64,000 bases of DNA from Verrucomicrobiota bacterium (GCA_016235595.1 JACRJX010000040.1:186001-250000); one strand, 5' to 3'. Positions 9,089-18,712 are shown, counted from the stretch's first letter. Translations and numbers: made by a program. The notes: generated by a model from the sequence alone, not told the origin.

Positions 9089-10383
9089 CACGCGCCGTCC
9101 CTGAGCCGCTCCACGAACGCCTCGACGCGAGTGCGGATCTGCTCGACGTCTTCCTGGCTGTAATCCGTGTCTATGCGCAGGACCGGCACATGTTCCTGCT
9201 CCAATGCGCACTCGACCGGGATGGCCTCCATCTGATACGGCGTGCAGAACTGCAGGCAATAGTGCAGGACGCCGTCGGCCTTATAATCCCTCGTCATCCT
9301 GCGCACGTGCTCCAGCCGCGACGCGTTCGGAGTGAAAATCGCGCAATCAATCTTGAAGAAACGGTCCACGACGTTGTCCAGCAATGCCTCGACCGTCTCG
9401 CCGCGCGTGCCGGTCAGGTTCTGCACCCCGCGCTCGCCGACGCAGGATTCCTCACCGACAATGATCGCTCCGCTCCGCTCAACGATCATCGGAAGTTTCC
9501 AGTTCGGCACGGCCATCGGACAACCGGAGACCAGGATGCGTGGCGTGCCTTTGGCGGCTACGCCCTGCCCCGCCGTCACGCGCTTGTCCAATTCATCGCA
9601 AAGCGCATTCACCGAGGCCGTGAACCGCACCGGATCGTCGTAGAAGGCGATCTGGTTGATCAGAAGCGCATCGAGTCCCGAAATCGGCGCGGGGTCAGCC
9701 CGGCGCAACGCCGCCAGCCGGTGCAGCGCGGCGCGCTTCTTATTCACCGTCTCGATCGCCTTGCCGAGCGACTCAACCGTGATGGTCCGGCCTGACAGCT
9801 TTTCCAAGTCCCGCATGAAGCGCAGATACTCCGCCGACAGCAGCGCGCGACCCGCTTCGCTCTTCATCTGCGGCAGGTCCATGACGTAGAGCTGTGGAAT
9901 CAGCTTGCCAAACGTCTCGTAAGCCTTCTTCTTTCCGTCACAGGTGTTCTCGCCCACGATCATGTCGCACGCGGCGATGAACGGACAGACCTTCTCCAGC
10001 GTGAAACCGAAGAATGACTTGATGAGAGCGCAAGTGTTCCGCGGCAGGTATCGCTCGGCCTGCTCCGTCCCGAAGTCCGCGCCCGAGCACAACCCGACGC
10101 TGATGCCGTCCACCGCGAGGATCAATTCCTCCGGCACGTAAAGGCAGAATGAGCCGATCACCTTCCGCCCCGCTTTGCGCGCGTCGAGCAGTTCCTTGAT
10201 CCGCAGGCCGTGCACCTCGCTGATGACGAAGTTGAAGTAGTCCATCCCCGCCGGCCGGTCGGTCTGCGAAAGGAAGAAATCACGGTAAACCTTGCCAAGC
10301 CCGCCGAGCAGCGCGTCGTGTTTGGCGAGGTCGAGCCCCAGTTCGGCCCACATCGGTCGGTAGTTTGTCGGCATTGCCGGCAT
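9088..10383 (-). CDS. Double-cubane-cluster anaerobic reductase (YjiM/HgdB-like)
   Basis: A 431-residue member of the 2-hydroxyacyl-CoA dehydratase (HGD-D) superfamily. The pattern VPEELILAVDGISVGLCSG, YLPRNTCALIKSFFGF, GENTCDGKKK, and then SGCPMAVPNWK with GEESCVGERG, closely follows the YjiM/DCCP group of single-subunit reductases that bind an [8Fe-9S] double-cubane cluster and are fired by an ATP-using activase. The conserved cysteines are present. DCCP proteins reduce small molecules in vitro, and their natural substrates are not known. The activase gene overlaps downstream and an FGGY kinase gene lies 43 bp upstream on the same strand. Confidence 0.88.
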   Translation of the reverse strand: MPAMPTNYRPMWAELGLDLAKHDALLGGLGKVYRDFFLSQTDRPAGMDYFNFVISEVHGLRIKELLDARKAGRKVIGSFCLYVPEELILAVDGISVGLCSGADFGTEQAERYLPRNTCALIKSFFGFTLEKVCPFIAACDMIVGENTCDGKKKAYETFGKLIPQLYVMDLPQMKSEAGRALLSAEYLRFMRDLEKLSGRTITVESLGKAIETVNKKRAALHRLAALRRADPAPISGLDALLINQIAFYDDPVRFTASVNALCDELDKRVTAGQGVAAKGTPRILVSGCPMAVPNWKLPMIVERSGAIIVGEESCVGERGVQNLTGTRGETVEALLDNVVDRFFKIDCAIFTPNASRLEHVRRMTRDYKADGVLHYCLQFCTPYQMEAIPVECALEQEHVPVLRIDTDYSQEDVEQIRTRVEAFVERLRDGA

Positions 10384-10426
10384 AGCGTCGCTCCTTCGAA
10401 CTTTGTCTGCGGCTTCGGTTTGGGTT

Positions 10427-11929
10427 CTACATCCTGTGGAGCAGATCCTTCATCCGTGGATACAGCTCGCGGTAAACCTGGTAGCGCTCCGAGTAGCGGG
10501 CGTGCTCCTTCATGTCCGGCTCATACGCGCCGGTCACGCGGACGAACTTCTTCACCGCCTGCTTCAGAGTCTTGAACTTGCCGATGGCGACAGCACCGAG
10601 CATCGCGCAGGCGAGCGCGCCGCCTTCGCTGGTGTTGAGCGTGCAGAGGCGCTTACCCCAGAGGTTCGCCTTGAGTTGCATCCAGCCGCGTGACTTCGCG
10701 CCGCCACCGGTGCAGCGCAGTTCGTCGAGCGGGACGCCGGCCTTCGCGAGAATCTCCAGATTCACCCGCATCTCGAACGCGACACCTTCGAGGATGCCGC
10801 GGATCATGTCGGCGCGCGTCGTGCCGAGCGTCAGCCCGGTGATTGTGCCCTTCGAGTGTGAATCCAGATACGGCGTGCCGGTGCCGAAGAAGTGCGGCAC
10901 GATGAACGGCGGATGCTTTGACGTCAGCGCAAGATCGTCCATGATCGCATAGACATCGCGGCCGGTCCGCGCCGCTTCGGCTTTCTCCGCCTCGGCGAAG
11001 TTGTCGCGATACCAGCGCAGCAGGCTGCCCGCCACGAAGCTGAATGCCAGCGACGCATACATGCCCTCCACCACGTGCGGCATGCAGCACAGGTTGCCGC
11101 CGAGCATGTTCTCGTCCGTCACGGCATGGTCGTAGGCCACAGTGATGCACTCCACCGTGCCCAGCCCGTCCACCGCCAGGCCGGGTTTGACAACGCCCGC
11201 GCCGAGCGCTGCGCACGGCTGGTCGTGGCCACCCGCGACGAGCACGCAACCTTTCGCGAGGTTGAGTTTCTTGCAGACACTCGCCGGTATCTCGCCCACG
11301 ACCGCGCCCGACGGCACGGCTTCCGGTAGTTGCTTCTCCTCGACGCCGGCCAGCGCCATCAGCGGCTCCGACCATTGTTTCTTGCGGATGTCAAAAATAC
11401 CTAGCCGCGATGCGAGCGAGTAGTCCACCTTCGCCGGCACGCCCAGGCGCATCGCCGGGATTTCCTGCCAACCGAGAAACCGCGCTGTGCGGCGGAACAT
11501 CTCCGGCTTGTTCTCGCGCCACCAGATCAGCTTGCTGATCGTGTGCATCGGATGCAGCGGATGGCCTGTAGTCTCGAAAAACTTCTTTGCGCCGAACTGC
11601 TCGTGCAGCTTCGCCGTCTGTGCCGTCGCGCGCGAGTCCATCGAAAGGACCGTGTTGTCGAGCGGCTTGCCGGCGGCATCCAGCGGCGTGATGGCCTCGC
11701 CGAGCGCCGACAAAGCGATGGATTCGACCGGCTGCGGCGATTTCTTCGCCGCCTCGCCAAGCACGGCCTCGACGGCGTCGCCGACCTCCTGTGGGTCAAG
11801 CTCCGCCCAGCCGCGTTGCGGCGTCAGCAGGCGGTATTCGCGGTAGGCAGATGAGAGGACGTTGCCGTCGTTGTCGAACACGACGGCCTTCGTTCCGGTT
11901 GTTCCAACATCGCATCCAAGGTAGGCCAT
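10427..11929 (-). CDS. xylB: FGGY-family carbohydrate kinase (xylulokinase-like)
   Basis: The 500-residue protein begins YLGCDVGTTGTKAVVFD, the FGGY phosphate-1 motif, and has GGHDQPCAALGAG in the middle and CTGGGAKSRGWMQ near the C-terminus, as in xylulokinases. Phosphorylation of xylulose is the best guess, but FGGY kinases change specificity easily. The ATG at 11929 matches the family start, and the longer open frame upstream is rejected. It is the first gene of a minus-strand unit with the double-cubane reductase and its activase. Confidence 0.75.
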   Translation of the reverse strand: MAYLGCDVGTTGTKAVVFDNDGNVLSSAYREYRLLTPQRGWAELDPQEVGDAVEAVLGEAAKKSPQPVESIALSALGEAITPLDAAGKPLDNTVLSMDSRATAQTAKLHEQFGAKKFFETTGHPLHPMHTISKLIWWRENKPEMFRRTARFLGWQEIPAMRLGVPAKVDYSLASRLGIFDIRKKQWSEPLMALAGVEEKQLPEAVPSGAVVGEIPASVCKKLNLAKGCVLVAGGHDQPCAALGAGVVKPGLAVDGLGTVECITVAYDHAVTDENMLGGNLCCMPHVVEGMYASLAFSFVAGSLLRWYRDNFAEAEKAEAARTGRDVYAIMDDLALTSKHPPFIVPHFFGTGTPYLDSHSKGTITGLTLGTTRADMIRGILEGVAFEMRVNLEILAKAGVPLDELRCTGGGAKSRGWMQLKANLWGKRLCTLNTSEGGALACAMLGAVAIGKFKTLKQAVKKFVRVTGAYEPDMKEHARYSERYQVYRELYPRMKDLLHRM

Positions 11930-12035
11930 AATGCCCCGCTTTATAATCAACGCAGTCGCCGCGCGCCAGCGGGAAACGCAAAACCTCTTGCAGCGATCCT
12001 TGACGCTGAATAGCCTGCGCAGCAAAAACATCGAG

Positions 12036-12746
12036 ATGAAGGTTTTCAAGTTACTGCTCGCCATCGCGCTGCTGCTGCCATGCGCCGCGCTGACGCTCAC
12101 GCTCTACCACACGGTGGCGGCGCTGGGTCTGGGCGACGGACCGTGGCTGCAACGGCCGGCGTTGTGGCTTGGGCTGGGATTTGGCTGCTGGCTGGCTGTC
12201 TTCTGCTTGCTCAGCCCGTCAACACGGGCTTACGTCATCAGCCACGAACTCACGCACGTATTCTGGGCGCTGTTGATGGGCGCAAAGGTCAGCGGTTTGA
12301 AGACAGGCGCACGCGGCGGCCAGGTGAGCGTCAGCAAAGAGAACTGGCTCATCACACTGTCGCCGTATTTCTTTCCATTCTACGCGATGCTCATCATCGC
12401 CATTTACTACGGTTTGGGATTGCTGGCGGACGTGCGGCCGTTTGCCCCGGCGCTCCATTACCTGCTTGGTTTCAGCTGGAGCTTTCACCTGAGCTTTACA
12501 TGGCTTGCGTTACAACAGAACCAGAGCGATGTTCGCCGGCATGGTTGGCTGTTTTCCATGATCGTGATCTACGGAATGAACCTGCTGGTGCTCGCGCTCC
12601 TGGTGGTGCTGGTATCGTCGGCGGTGACGCTGGCCGGCCTCGCCGGACAGTTTGGCAGTGACTGTCATTTCTGCTGGCGATGGCTCGATCATACCGTCCA
12701 CCAACTGCCGCCGCTGTGGCAAAAAGTTGCGCGGTGGGCAAATTAA
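12036..12746 (+). CDS. Membrane protein with HExxH motif (M50-like)
   Basis: A 236-residue integral membrane protein with about five hydrophobic segments. HELTH at 70-74 is a zinc-binding HExxH motif directly before a membrane helix, as in site-2-protease-like M50 peptidases, but I see no clear downstream NPDG-type motif, so peptidase activity is unproven. The ATG at 12036 is chosen because the signal-anchor helix starts there; the frame upstream lacks hydrophobic or conserved character. It is divergent from the FGGY kinase gene, with a 106-bp spacer. Confidence 0.7.
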   Translation: MKVFKLLLAIALLLPCAALTLTLYHTVAALGLGDGPWLQRPALWLGLGFGCWLAVFCLLSPSTRAYVISHELTHVFWALLMGAKVSGLKTGARGGQVSVSKENWLITLSPYFFPFYAMLIIAIYYGLGLLADVRPFAPALHYLLGFSWSFHLSFTWLALQQNQSDVRRHGWLFSMIVIYGMNLLVLALLVVLVSSAVTLAGLAGQFGSDCHFCWRWLDHTVHQLPPLWQKVARWAN

Positions 12747-12808
12747 CTTGCAGCGGCGGCTGCGCTGTGACATTAAACGCAGGTTTCAGCGAACCAAATG
12801 TCGTTCCC

Positions 12809-13270
12809 ATGACTCTAAGTGACATTCTAAATGCGGAGTGCGTCATCCCGGAGATGCGCGCGACCGACCGTTGGCAGGCAATCGACGAACTGCTCGCGCA
12901 GCTCGTCACGGCCGGTCGTATCAAGGCGGAACATCTGCCCTCCATTACCCAGGCGGTCAAGAAGCGCGAGACCACCATGAGCACCGGTATTGGTTTCGGC
13001 ATCGGCATCCCGCACGCCACCACCGATCTCATTGGCGACGTCGTGGGCGCGTTTGGCCGCTCCAAGACCGGCATCAATTTCGACGCCCTCGACGAACAGC
13101 CGGTTAACCTCATCGTCCTGTTCCTCGTGCCGCAGGGCCAGTTCCAGAAACACCTCCACACGCTGGCCAACATCGCAAAGTTTCTCCACGACCGTCCGCT
13201 CCGCGAAAAACTGCTGGCCGCCGCCAACGCCGACGAGGTCGTGCAGATTATCCGTGCGCAAAAGGCGTGA
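12809..13270 (+). CDS. ptsN: PTS EIIA component, fructose/nitrogen type (PtsN-like)
   Basis: A 153-residue PTS_EIIA_2 domain protein. H69 in GIGIPHATTD is the phosphorylated histidine, with MSTGIGFGIGIPH preceding it as in PtsN. Stand-alone EIIA of this type usually acts in regulation (nitrogen-related PTS) rather than sugar import, and no EIIB/EIIC genes are nearby. The ATG at 12809 gives the normal length; the longer open frame overlaps the previous gene and is not conserved-looking. Confidence 0.87.
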   Translation: MTLSDILNAECVIPEMRATDRWQAIDELLAQLVTAGRIKAEHLPSITQAVKKRETTMSTGIGFGIGIPHATTDLIGDVVGAFGRSKTGINFDALDEQPVNLIVLFLVPQGQFQKHLHTLANIAKFLHDRPLREKLLAAANADEVVQIIRAQKA

Positions 13271-13280
13271 ACCGTAATTC

Positions 13281-13336
13281 GTGACTCGTAAGCCGTAACT
13301 CGAATCACAAGCCACGAGTTACGAGTTGCGAATCAC
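13281..13336. repeat. Imperfect 22-bp inverted repeat upstream of argS
   Basis: The arms at 13281-13302 and 13315-13336 match at most positions (GTGACTCGTAAG versus GTGATTCGCAAC when read inward) around a 12-base loop. It fills nearly the whole 77-bp gap between ptsN and argS, so it could be a repeat of the small dispersed type, a terminator without T-run, or part of the argS leader. Confidence 0.55.
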
Positions 13337-13347
13337 CTTTCCCTTTC

Positions 13348-15081
13348 ATGGAATCCGTCCAACAACTTCTTGAGAGACTGGCCACCGGGGTCATCCGCGA
13401 AACCATCGGCGCGGACGGCGCGGCTGGTGTGCGGCCTTGCGGCAACCCGAAATTCGGCGATTACCAGATCAACGGCCTCCTGCCCATCGCCAAGACGCGC
13501 GGCGAAAATCCCCGGCCGCTCGCCGACAAGGTCGCCGCCGCTCTCGCGCACGCGCTCGCTGACATCGCCGAGCCGCCGACCGTCGCGGGTGCGGGCTTCA
13601 TCAACGTCCGGCTGAAAGCAGGCTACGTCGGAGCGCTTCTACCGCAAGTGCTCGCCGATCCGCGCCTCGGCGTTCCGGCCGCGTCGCCAGCACGGACCAT
13701 CGTCATTGATTTCAGCGCGCCGAACGTCGCCAAGTCGATGCACGTCGGTCATCTGCGCAGCAGCATCATCGGCGACAGCATTGCCCGCACGCTGCGCTTC
13801 CTTGGCCACCATGTCATTGCCGACAACCACATCGGCGACTGGGGCACACAATTCGGCTTCCTGCTCCACGGTTTCAGGCAGGAGAAACTTGACCTCGCCG
13901 CCGCGGCCGATCCCATCGCCGAAATGGAGCGCGTCTATCGCAAATACTACGGTGCCTCCGAAGCCGACCCGTCCATCCGCGACGCCGCGAAGGCCGAGCT
14001 GGTCAAACTGCACGACAGCGACCCTGAGAACCTCGCGCTTTGGAAGAAACTGCGAGACCTATCCATGCCGGCATTCGAGCGTGTTTACCAGCGCCTCGAC
14101 GTGCGCTTCGATCACACGCTCGGTGAGAGCTTCTACCACTCCCGTCTGCCCGGCGTCGTCGCCGACCTGAAAGCCAAGGGTCTCGCCGAGGACAGCGAGG
14201 GCGCGGTCTGTGTCTTTTTCCGCGACGTGCCCGCCCTGAAGGACAAACCGTTCCTCATCCAGAAGAGCGACGGCGCGTTCCTCTACCCGACCACCGACCT
14301 CGCGACCGTCCAATATCGCGTCGAGACGTGGAAGCCCGGCGAAATCATCTACGTCACCGACTCGCGGCAGAAGCTGCACTTCGAGCAACTCTTCACCACC
14401 GCACGCCGATGGGGATACGCCGATCTCAAGCTGGCGCACGTCACCTTCGGCTCCGTCCTCGGTGAGGACAACAAACCGATCAAGACGCGCAGCGGTGAGC
14501 CGATCAAGTTGGAGGAACTCCTCGACGAAGCCGAGCGTCAGGCGCAGGCCATCGTGGACGCGAACTACGCCGACCTGCCGGAAGCCACGCGCCGCGAGAT
14601 CGCCCGCGTCGTTGGCATCGGCGCGGTAAAGTATGCCGATCTCAGCCAGAATCGAGTCAACGATTACGTCTTCAGTTGGGCCAAGATGCTGGCCATGCAA
14701 GGGAACACCGCGCCTTACCTGCAATACGCCTACGTCCGCATCCGCTCCATCTTCCGCAAGGGCGCGGACACCGCACGCGGAACGTCGAGTGCCGAGTGCA
14801 AGAGCGTTGCGCTTGGTGATCCGGCTGAACTCGATCTTGCAAAGTTCATCCTCCGCTTCCCCGAAGCCATTGAGTTGGCCACGGAGGATTACCGCCCCAA
14901 TTTCATCTGCAGCTATCTCTATGATCTCGCGGGCAGGTTCAGCGTCTTCTACGAACGCTGCCCCGTGCTGAAAGCCGACGAGCCTGCCCGTTCCTCGCGT
15001 CTCCTGCTCTGCCAGCTGACCGCCGAGGTTCTGCGCAAAGGCCTCGACCTGCTCGGCATCCAGACCATCGAGCAAATGTAG
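13348..15081 (+). CDS. argS: Arginyl-tRNA synthetase
   Basis: A 577-residue class I aminoacyl-tRNA synthetase. The N-terminal additional domain (about 1-105) is followed by SAPNVAKSMHVGHLRSSIIG with the HIGH-type signature HVGH at 132-135. The DWGTQFG segment, the KTRSGEPIKLEELL segment (KMSKS-equivalent region) and the C-terminal anticodon-binding domain with AKMLAMQGNTAPYLQYAY are typical of ArgS. The length is normal and the frame intact. Confidence 0.97.
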   Translation: MESVQQLLERLATGVIRETIGADGAAGVRPCGNPKFGDYQINGLLPIAKTRGENPRPLADKVAAALAHALADIAEPPTVAGAGFINVRLKAGYVGALLPQVLADPRLGVPAASPARTIVIDFSAPNVAKSMHVGHLRSSIIGDSIARTLRFLGHHVIADNHIGDWGTQFGFLLHGFRQEKLDLAAAADPIAEMERVYRKYYGASEADPSIRDAAKAELVKLHDSDPENLALWKKLRDLSMPAFERVYQRLDVRFDHTLGESFYHSRLPGVVADLKAKGLAEDSEGAVCVFFRDVPALKDKPFLIQKSDGAFLYPTTDLATVQYRVETWKPGEIIYVTDSRQKLHFEQLFTTARRWGYADLKLAHVTFGSVLGEDNKPIKTRSGEPIKLEELLDEAERQAQAIVDANYADLPEATRREIARVVGIGAVKYADLSQNRVNDYVFSWAKMLAMQGNTAPYLQYAYVRIRSIFRKGADTARGTSSAECKSVALGDPAELDLAKFILRFPEAIELATEDYRPNFICSYLYDLAGRFSVFYERCPVLKADEPARSSRLLLCQLTAEVLRKGLDLLGIQTIEQM

Positions 15082-15139
15082 AATTGTCTTCGTCCGTTTC
15101 TGCATTTAGGCTGCCGGTCGTCAATTTGACCAAGGAAAA

Positions 15140-16528
15140 ATGATGCCCATGACTGCCAATATCTCTCCACTAAAGCTGCTGTGTGTGTTCCTCACTTCTC
15201 TTCTGTTCATCGCTGGCGCCACATCAACCACGCACGCCGCTCCCCTGCCCGCCAAGGATCGCATCGTCATCATGGTGACGGTAGATGGCTTGCCGGCGTG
15301 GATATGGAAGAACCCGTCTCTGGTGATGCCCAATCTCCGACGTCTTGCGAAGGAAGGCGCGACGGCCGATCTGATGACGGTGTCGAATCCTTCGATCACA
15401 TGGATTTGTCACACCACTCTCGCCACAGGCGTGACGCCGCGCCGGCATGGCGTGTTGTTCAACGGCCTTTTGGTCCGGCGCGCGCCGCTGCCGCCAATCG
15501 TCGAGCCGTGGCGCGACAAGGCCGAGTTGGTCCGCGTGCCGACGATTTACGACGCGGCTTTCAAGGCGGGGTTGACGACCGCGCAGGTGGACTGGGTGGC
15601 GATCCTGAACTCCGGCACGATCAGTTACGAATTTCTCGAAATTCCCAAAGTCGATGGCCCGATTGAACGCGAATTGATCAACGCCGGTGTCGTTACGAAC
15701 GACGAAGTCCGTGAGTTCATGAAAGGCAAGAACATCGTCTGGCGGGATTGGGTCTGGACGCAGGCGGGTTGCCACATCATTGAGGCACACAAGCCGAACT
15801 TCCTCCTCTTTCACCTGCTCGGCACCGACGCGGCGAACCACCAATATGGTCCCGGCACCACGGCCAGTTACAGCGCCTACGCCTACACCGACCGATTCAT
15901 CGGCGACCTGCTCGCTTCCGTGGACCGCGCGGGATTGCGCGACCGGGCCACGGTCATCGTGACGACCGACCACGGTTTCAAGAAGATCAGCAAGGTCATC
16001 AACGCCAACGTGGCGTTGCGCAAAGCGGGCCTGCTGCAAGTCAACGGCAACAAAGTGACAAGTTGCGACGCGTATGTCCTGGCCGAAGGCGGCATGGCGT
16101 TTGTCTACGTGAACGATCCGGCACGGCGCGCGGAATTGCTGCCCAAGCTGAAACCGCTCCTTGCCAAGCTGGAAGGCGTTGCGCAGGTCGTGGACGCCGC
16201 GGACGCCCCGAAGCTCGGCATGCCCACGCCCGAAGAGAACCAGGGCATGGGCGATCTGCTCCTCTTTGCCAAACCCGGCTATGCGTTCAAAGATGACAGC
16301 GCCGGCGACGCGACGGTGGCAGAGTCGAAAAACTACCTCGGCACGCACGGCTATCTCAACAGCGATCCCGAACTCGACGGGATGTTCATTGCGTGGGGTT
16401 ACGGGGTCAAGCCCGGCGCGCGGCTGGAGCGGATTTCAAACACCGACGTTGCACCGACGATCGCCGACTTGCTCGGCGTGCCGATGCCCAACGTCGAGGG
16501 GCGCGTGCTGCGCGAGCTGCTGCGCTGA
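15140..16528 (+). CDS. Secreted alkaline-phosphatase-superfamily protein (phosphodiesterase/pyrophosphatase-like)
   Basis: A 462-residue protein with a signal peptide (about 1-33). The Phosphodiest-type fold is indicated by VTVDGLPAWIW with metal ligand D49, the nucleophile region SNPSITWICHTTLATG (T87 or S85 as nucleophile), the HLLGTDAANHQYGPGT metal site and TDHGFKK. Members cleave nucleotide or phospholipid diesters, pyrophosphates or phosphonates; the substrate is unknown. The nucleophile context lacks the usual TFPN motif. A ribosome binding site (AAGGA) lies just before the ATG at 15140. Confidence 0.82.
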   Translation: MMPMTANISPLKLLCVFLTSLLFIAGATSTTHAAPLPAKDRIVIMVTVDGLPAWIWKNPSLVMPNLRRLAKEGATADLMTVSNPSITWICHTTLATGVTPRRHGVLFNGLLVRRAPLPPIVEPWRDKAELVRVPTIYDAAFKAGLTTAQVDWVAILNSGTISYEFLEIPKVDGPIERELINAGVVTNDEVREFMKGKNIVWRDWVWTQAGCHIIEAHKPNFLLFHLLGTDAANHQYGPGTTASYSAYAYTDRFIGDLLASVDRAGLRDRATVIVTTDHGFKKISKVINANVALRKAGLLQVNGNKVTSCDAYVLAEGGMAFVYVNDPARRAELLPKLKPLLAKLEGVAQVVDAADAPKLGMPTPEENQGMGDLLLFAKPGYAFKDDSAGDATVAESKNYLGTHGYLNSDPELDGMFIAWGYGVKPGARLERISNTDVAPTIADLLGVPMPNVEGRVLRELLR

Positions 16529-16709
16529 TACAGGTGCGTTGACCGCCGTTCCAATTTCGCCTCTTGCACTACGGCGCGGCTTTCACCATTCAACGGCCCA
16601 CCAACGGCAGCCCGGCGCACTTACCCGCCCGGCATCAATACTCCCCATCGAAAGGCCATCTTTGTCCTTTCCTGACGAGTTTAGGTGAATAATACTGTTC
16701 GCAAGAAAG

Positions 16710-17219
16710 ATGAAATCAGCGGTCTTCGTTAGCGGTGTCCCATGCACTGGAAAGACATGGCTAGGCGACTGGCTCTCCCAAGAACGAGGTTTCCATCATG
16801 TCGATGCCGAGAAAAATGGCGGCGCCGATCTTGATGCCGTAGGCATTCATCGCGAATGGGATCTCGCAATCAACACGGGGCGAGCCGAAGATCTGACCAA
16901 GAAGATCGCGACACTCTCAAAGCCTGTGGTCCTTAACTGGGGCTTCCCAATGTGCTATTTGTATTTCGTCAGAGCCCTCCAAGTCGCAGGGATCGAAACT
17001 TGGTGGATTCGGGCTGATCCGACCCTTGCCCGCGAAGCTTTTGTTAAGCGAGGCAAAATTGACGTAAAGTGTTTCGACAATCAAATGAGTGACATTATTC
17101 GCCACTTGTTGTTGATCGAGTTCTTATTCGACGATCACATCATTGGGGGGCTAAATGCTGACGGCAGCCAACGTCATCCCGAAGTCATCTGGAATGAAAT
17201 GACCAAGGGAATGAAGTGA
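16710..17219 (+). CDS. P-loop protein of unknown function (kinase-like)
   Basis: A 169-residue protein starting with a beta-strand and the Walker A motif GVPCTGKT (residues 9-16), followed by WLGDWLSQE and VDAEKN, a layout seen in small nucleotide or metabolite kinases. No clear lid or substrate motif lets me name the substrate. Its base composition is visibly lower in GC than its neighbours, and the 180-bp and 230-bp spacers on both sides suggest a separately acquired gene. Confidence 0.7.
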   Translation: MKSAVFVSGVPCTGKTWLGDWLSQERGFHHVDAEKNGGADLDAVGIHREWDLAINTGRAEDLTKKIATLSKPVVLNWGFPMCYLYFVRALQVAGIETWWIRADPTLAREAFVKRGKIDVKCFDNQMSDIIRHLLLIEFLFDDHIIGGLNADGSQRHPEVIWNEMTKGMK

Positions 17220-17448
17220 AGTAGACAAGTTGGTTTGGACAATGGAGTTTCGCGTCGCGCCTGACCTCTGTCGCTAAATTCGTTTTTCCCCTCAATCCGA
17301 CTCGGTATCAGTTCTTCCAGCGGGGGTGGCGGCCAAAGAGGCTGAGAAGCTTGCGGTCGGGTTTGTGACCGTCAAACACGAGAACCAGAACCGGTCGCAT
17401 TCTACCTCTTGCGCGACGGCGGGCGTTTCGCTATTGTCCCCGCACTTT

Positions 17449-18552
17449 ATGAATCGAGATCACGTCAAACTTTTCATTCCGGGACCGATCGAGGTCAGCG
17501 AGAACACCTTTCGCGCGATGAGCAAGCCGATGATCGGCCATCGCGGCGCAGGGTTTCAGGAGCTTTACGCATCCATGCAGCCGAAGCTCCAGCAACTTCT
17601 GTACACGAAGAACCCCGTGTTCTTCAGCACCTCCAGCGCGTGGGGCGTGATGGAAGCCGCCGTGCGCAACCTCTCCACCAAGCGCGTGCTCAACTGCTGC
17701 TGCGGCGCGTTCAGCGACAAGTGGTATGACGTCTCGCTGCGTTGCGGCAAGGAAGCCGACGCGCTCAAGGTGGCGTGGGGCGACCCCATCCTGCCCGAAC
17801 TGATCCGCGAGAAGCTCGCCACCGGCCGCTACGACGCGCTCACGCTCATTCATAACGAAACCTCCACCGGCGTGATGAACCCGCTGCCGGCCATCGCCGA
17901 GGTCATGAAGCAGTTCCCCGACGTGATGTTCATTGTGGACAGCGTCAGCTCGATGAGCGGCGTGAAGATCGAAATGGACGCGCTGGGCATTGATGTGCTG
18001 CTGGCGGGGATGCAGAAGGCATTCGCCCTGCCTCCGGGTCTGGCGGTGTTCAGCGTCAGCGCGCGCGCTCTCAAGCGCGCCGAGACCGTGCCGGGCCGCG
18101 GCTACTACTTCGACTTCCTGGAGTTCAAGGCGAACCACGACAAGAACATGACGCCCAGCACGCCGGTGATTCCGCTCATCTACGCGCTGGCGGCCAAGCT
18201 CGACGACATTTTTGCCGAAGGACTCGACGCCCGCTTCGCGCGCCACCAGAAGCTCGCCGGCATGGTGCGCGGTTGGGGCGAGCGCAACGGCATTTGTCTG
18301 TTCCCCGCGCCGGCCTATCAGTCCATCACGCTGAGTTGCTTCGACAACGGCGCACGCCCTGATAGCAAGGGCCGCCGCATTGACGTGCCGAAGTTCCAAA
18401 AGGCGCTCAAGGAACGACACAAGATTCTGATTGATGGCGGCTACGGCAAGATCAAGGGCCTGAGCTTCCGCATCGCTCACATGGGTGATGAGACAGTGGA
18501 AACGATCAACGAACTGATCGCGGCGCTCGACGATTCCCTGAAAGGGCTGTGA
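17449..18552 (+). CDS. Class V aminotransferase (alanine-glyoxylate/serine-pyruvate type)
   Basis: A 367-residue PLP enzyme of the AGXT/serine-glyoxylate family. It begins LFIPGPIEVSENTFRAMS, has IGHRGAGFQELY near 29-40, the IVDSVSSMSG strand near 162-171 and the PLP lysine K190 in AGMQKAFALPPG. It likely transfers amino groups between alanine, serine or glycine and 2-oxoacids. The ATG at 17449 is where homology-like sequence starts; the longer frame to 17326 has no recognisable content. An adenosylhomocysteinase gene follows 160 bp downstream. Confidence 0.88.
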   Translation: MNRDHVKLFIPGPIEVSENTFRAMSKPMIGHRGAGFQELYASMQPKLQQLLYTKNPVFFSTSSAWGVMEAAVRNLSTKRVLNCCCGAFSDKWYDVSLRCGKEADALKVAWGDPILPELIREKLATGRYDALTLIHNETSTGVMNPLPAIAEVMKQFPDVMFIVDSVSSMSGVKIEMDALGIDVLLAGMQKAFALPPGLAVFSVSARALKRAETVPGRGYYFDFLEFKANHDKNMTPSTPVIPLIYALAAKLDDIFAEGLDARFARHQKLAGMVRGWGERNGICLFPAPAYQSITLSCFDNGARPDSKGRRIDVPKFQKALKERHKILIDGGYGKIKGLSFRIAHMGDETVETINELIAALDDSLKGL

Positions 18553-18712
18553 CGCTGCCGGGCAGTTCGCTGCCTCCATTGATCGGCCGCAATGACACGG
18601 CTTTTGCGCGTGTTTTTGCCTTGCCGGCATTGGGAGCATCCCCTAGCATCCGCGGCTCGCGCCGAACAAGGAAATCCGGCGCACGGGCAGTAAATTTGAA
18701 AGGAAACATCGC

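Noticed and set aside
17220..17448. An N-terminal extension of the aminotransferase from 17326
   Set aside because: No conserved residues and no ribosome binding site support it; the family begins at the ATG at 17449. I see no gene in this spacer on either strand.
18553..18712. A SAH riboswitch before ahcY
   Set aside because: The spacer has a small hairpin (GGCAG-TTCG-CTGCC) but I could not find the conserved SAH riboswitch core; a covariance-model search would decide.
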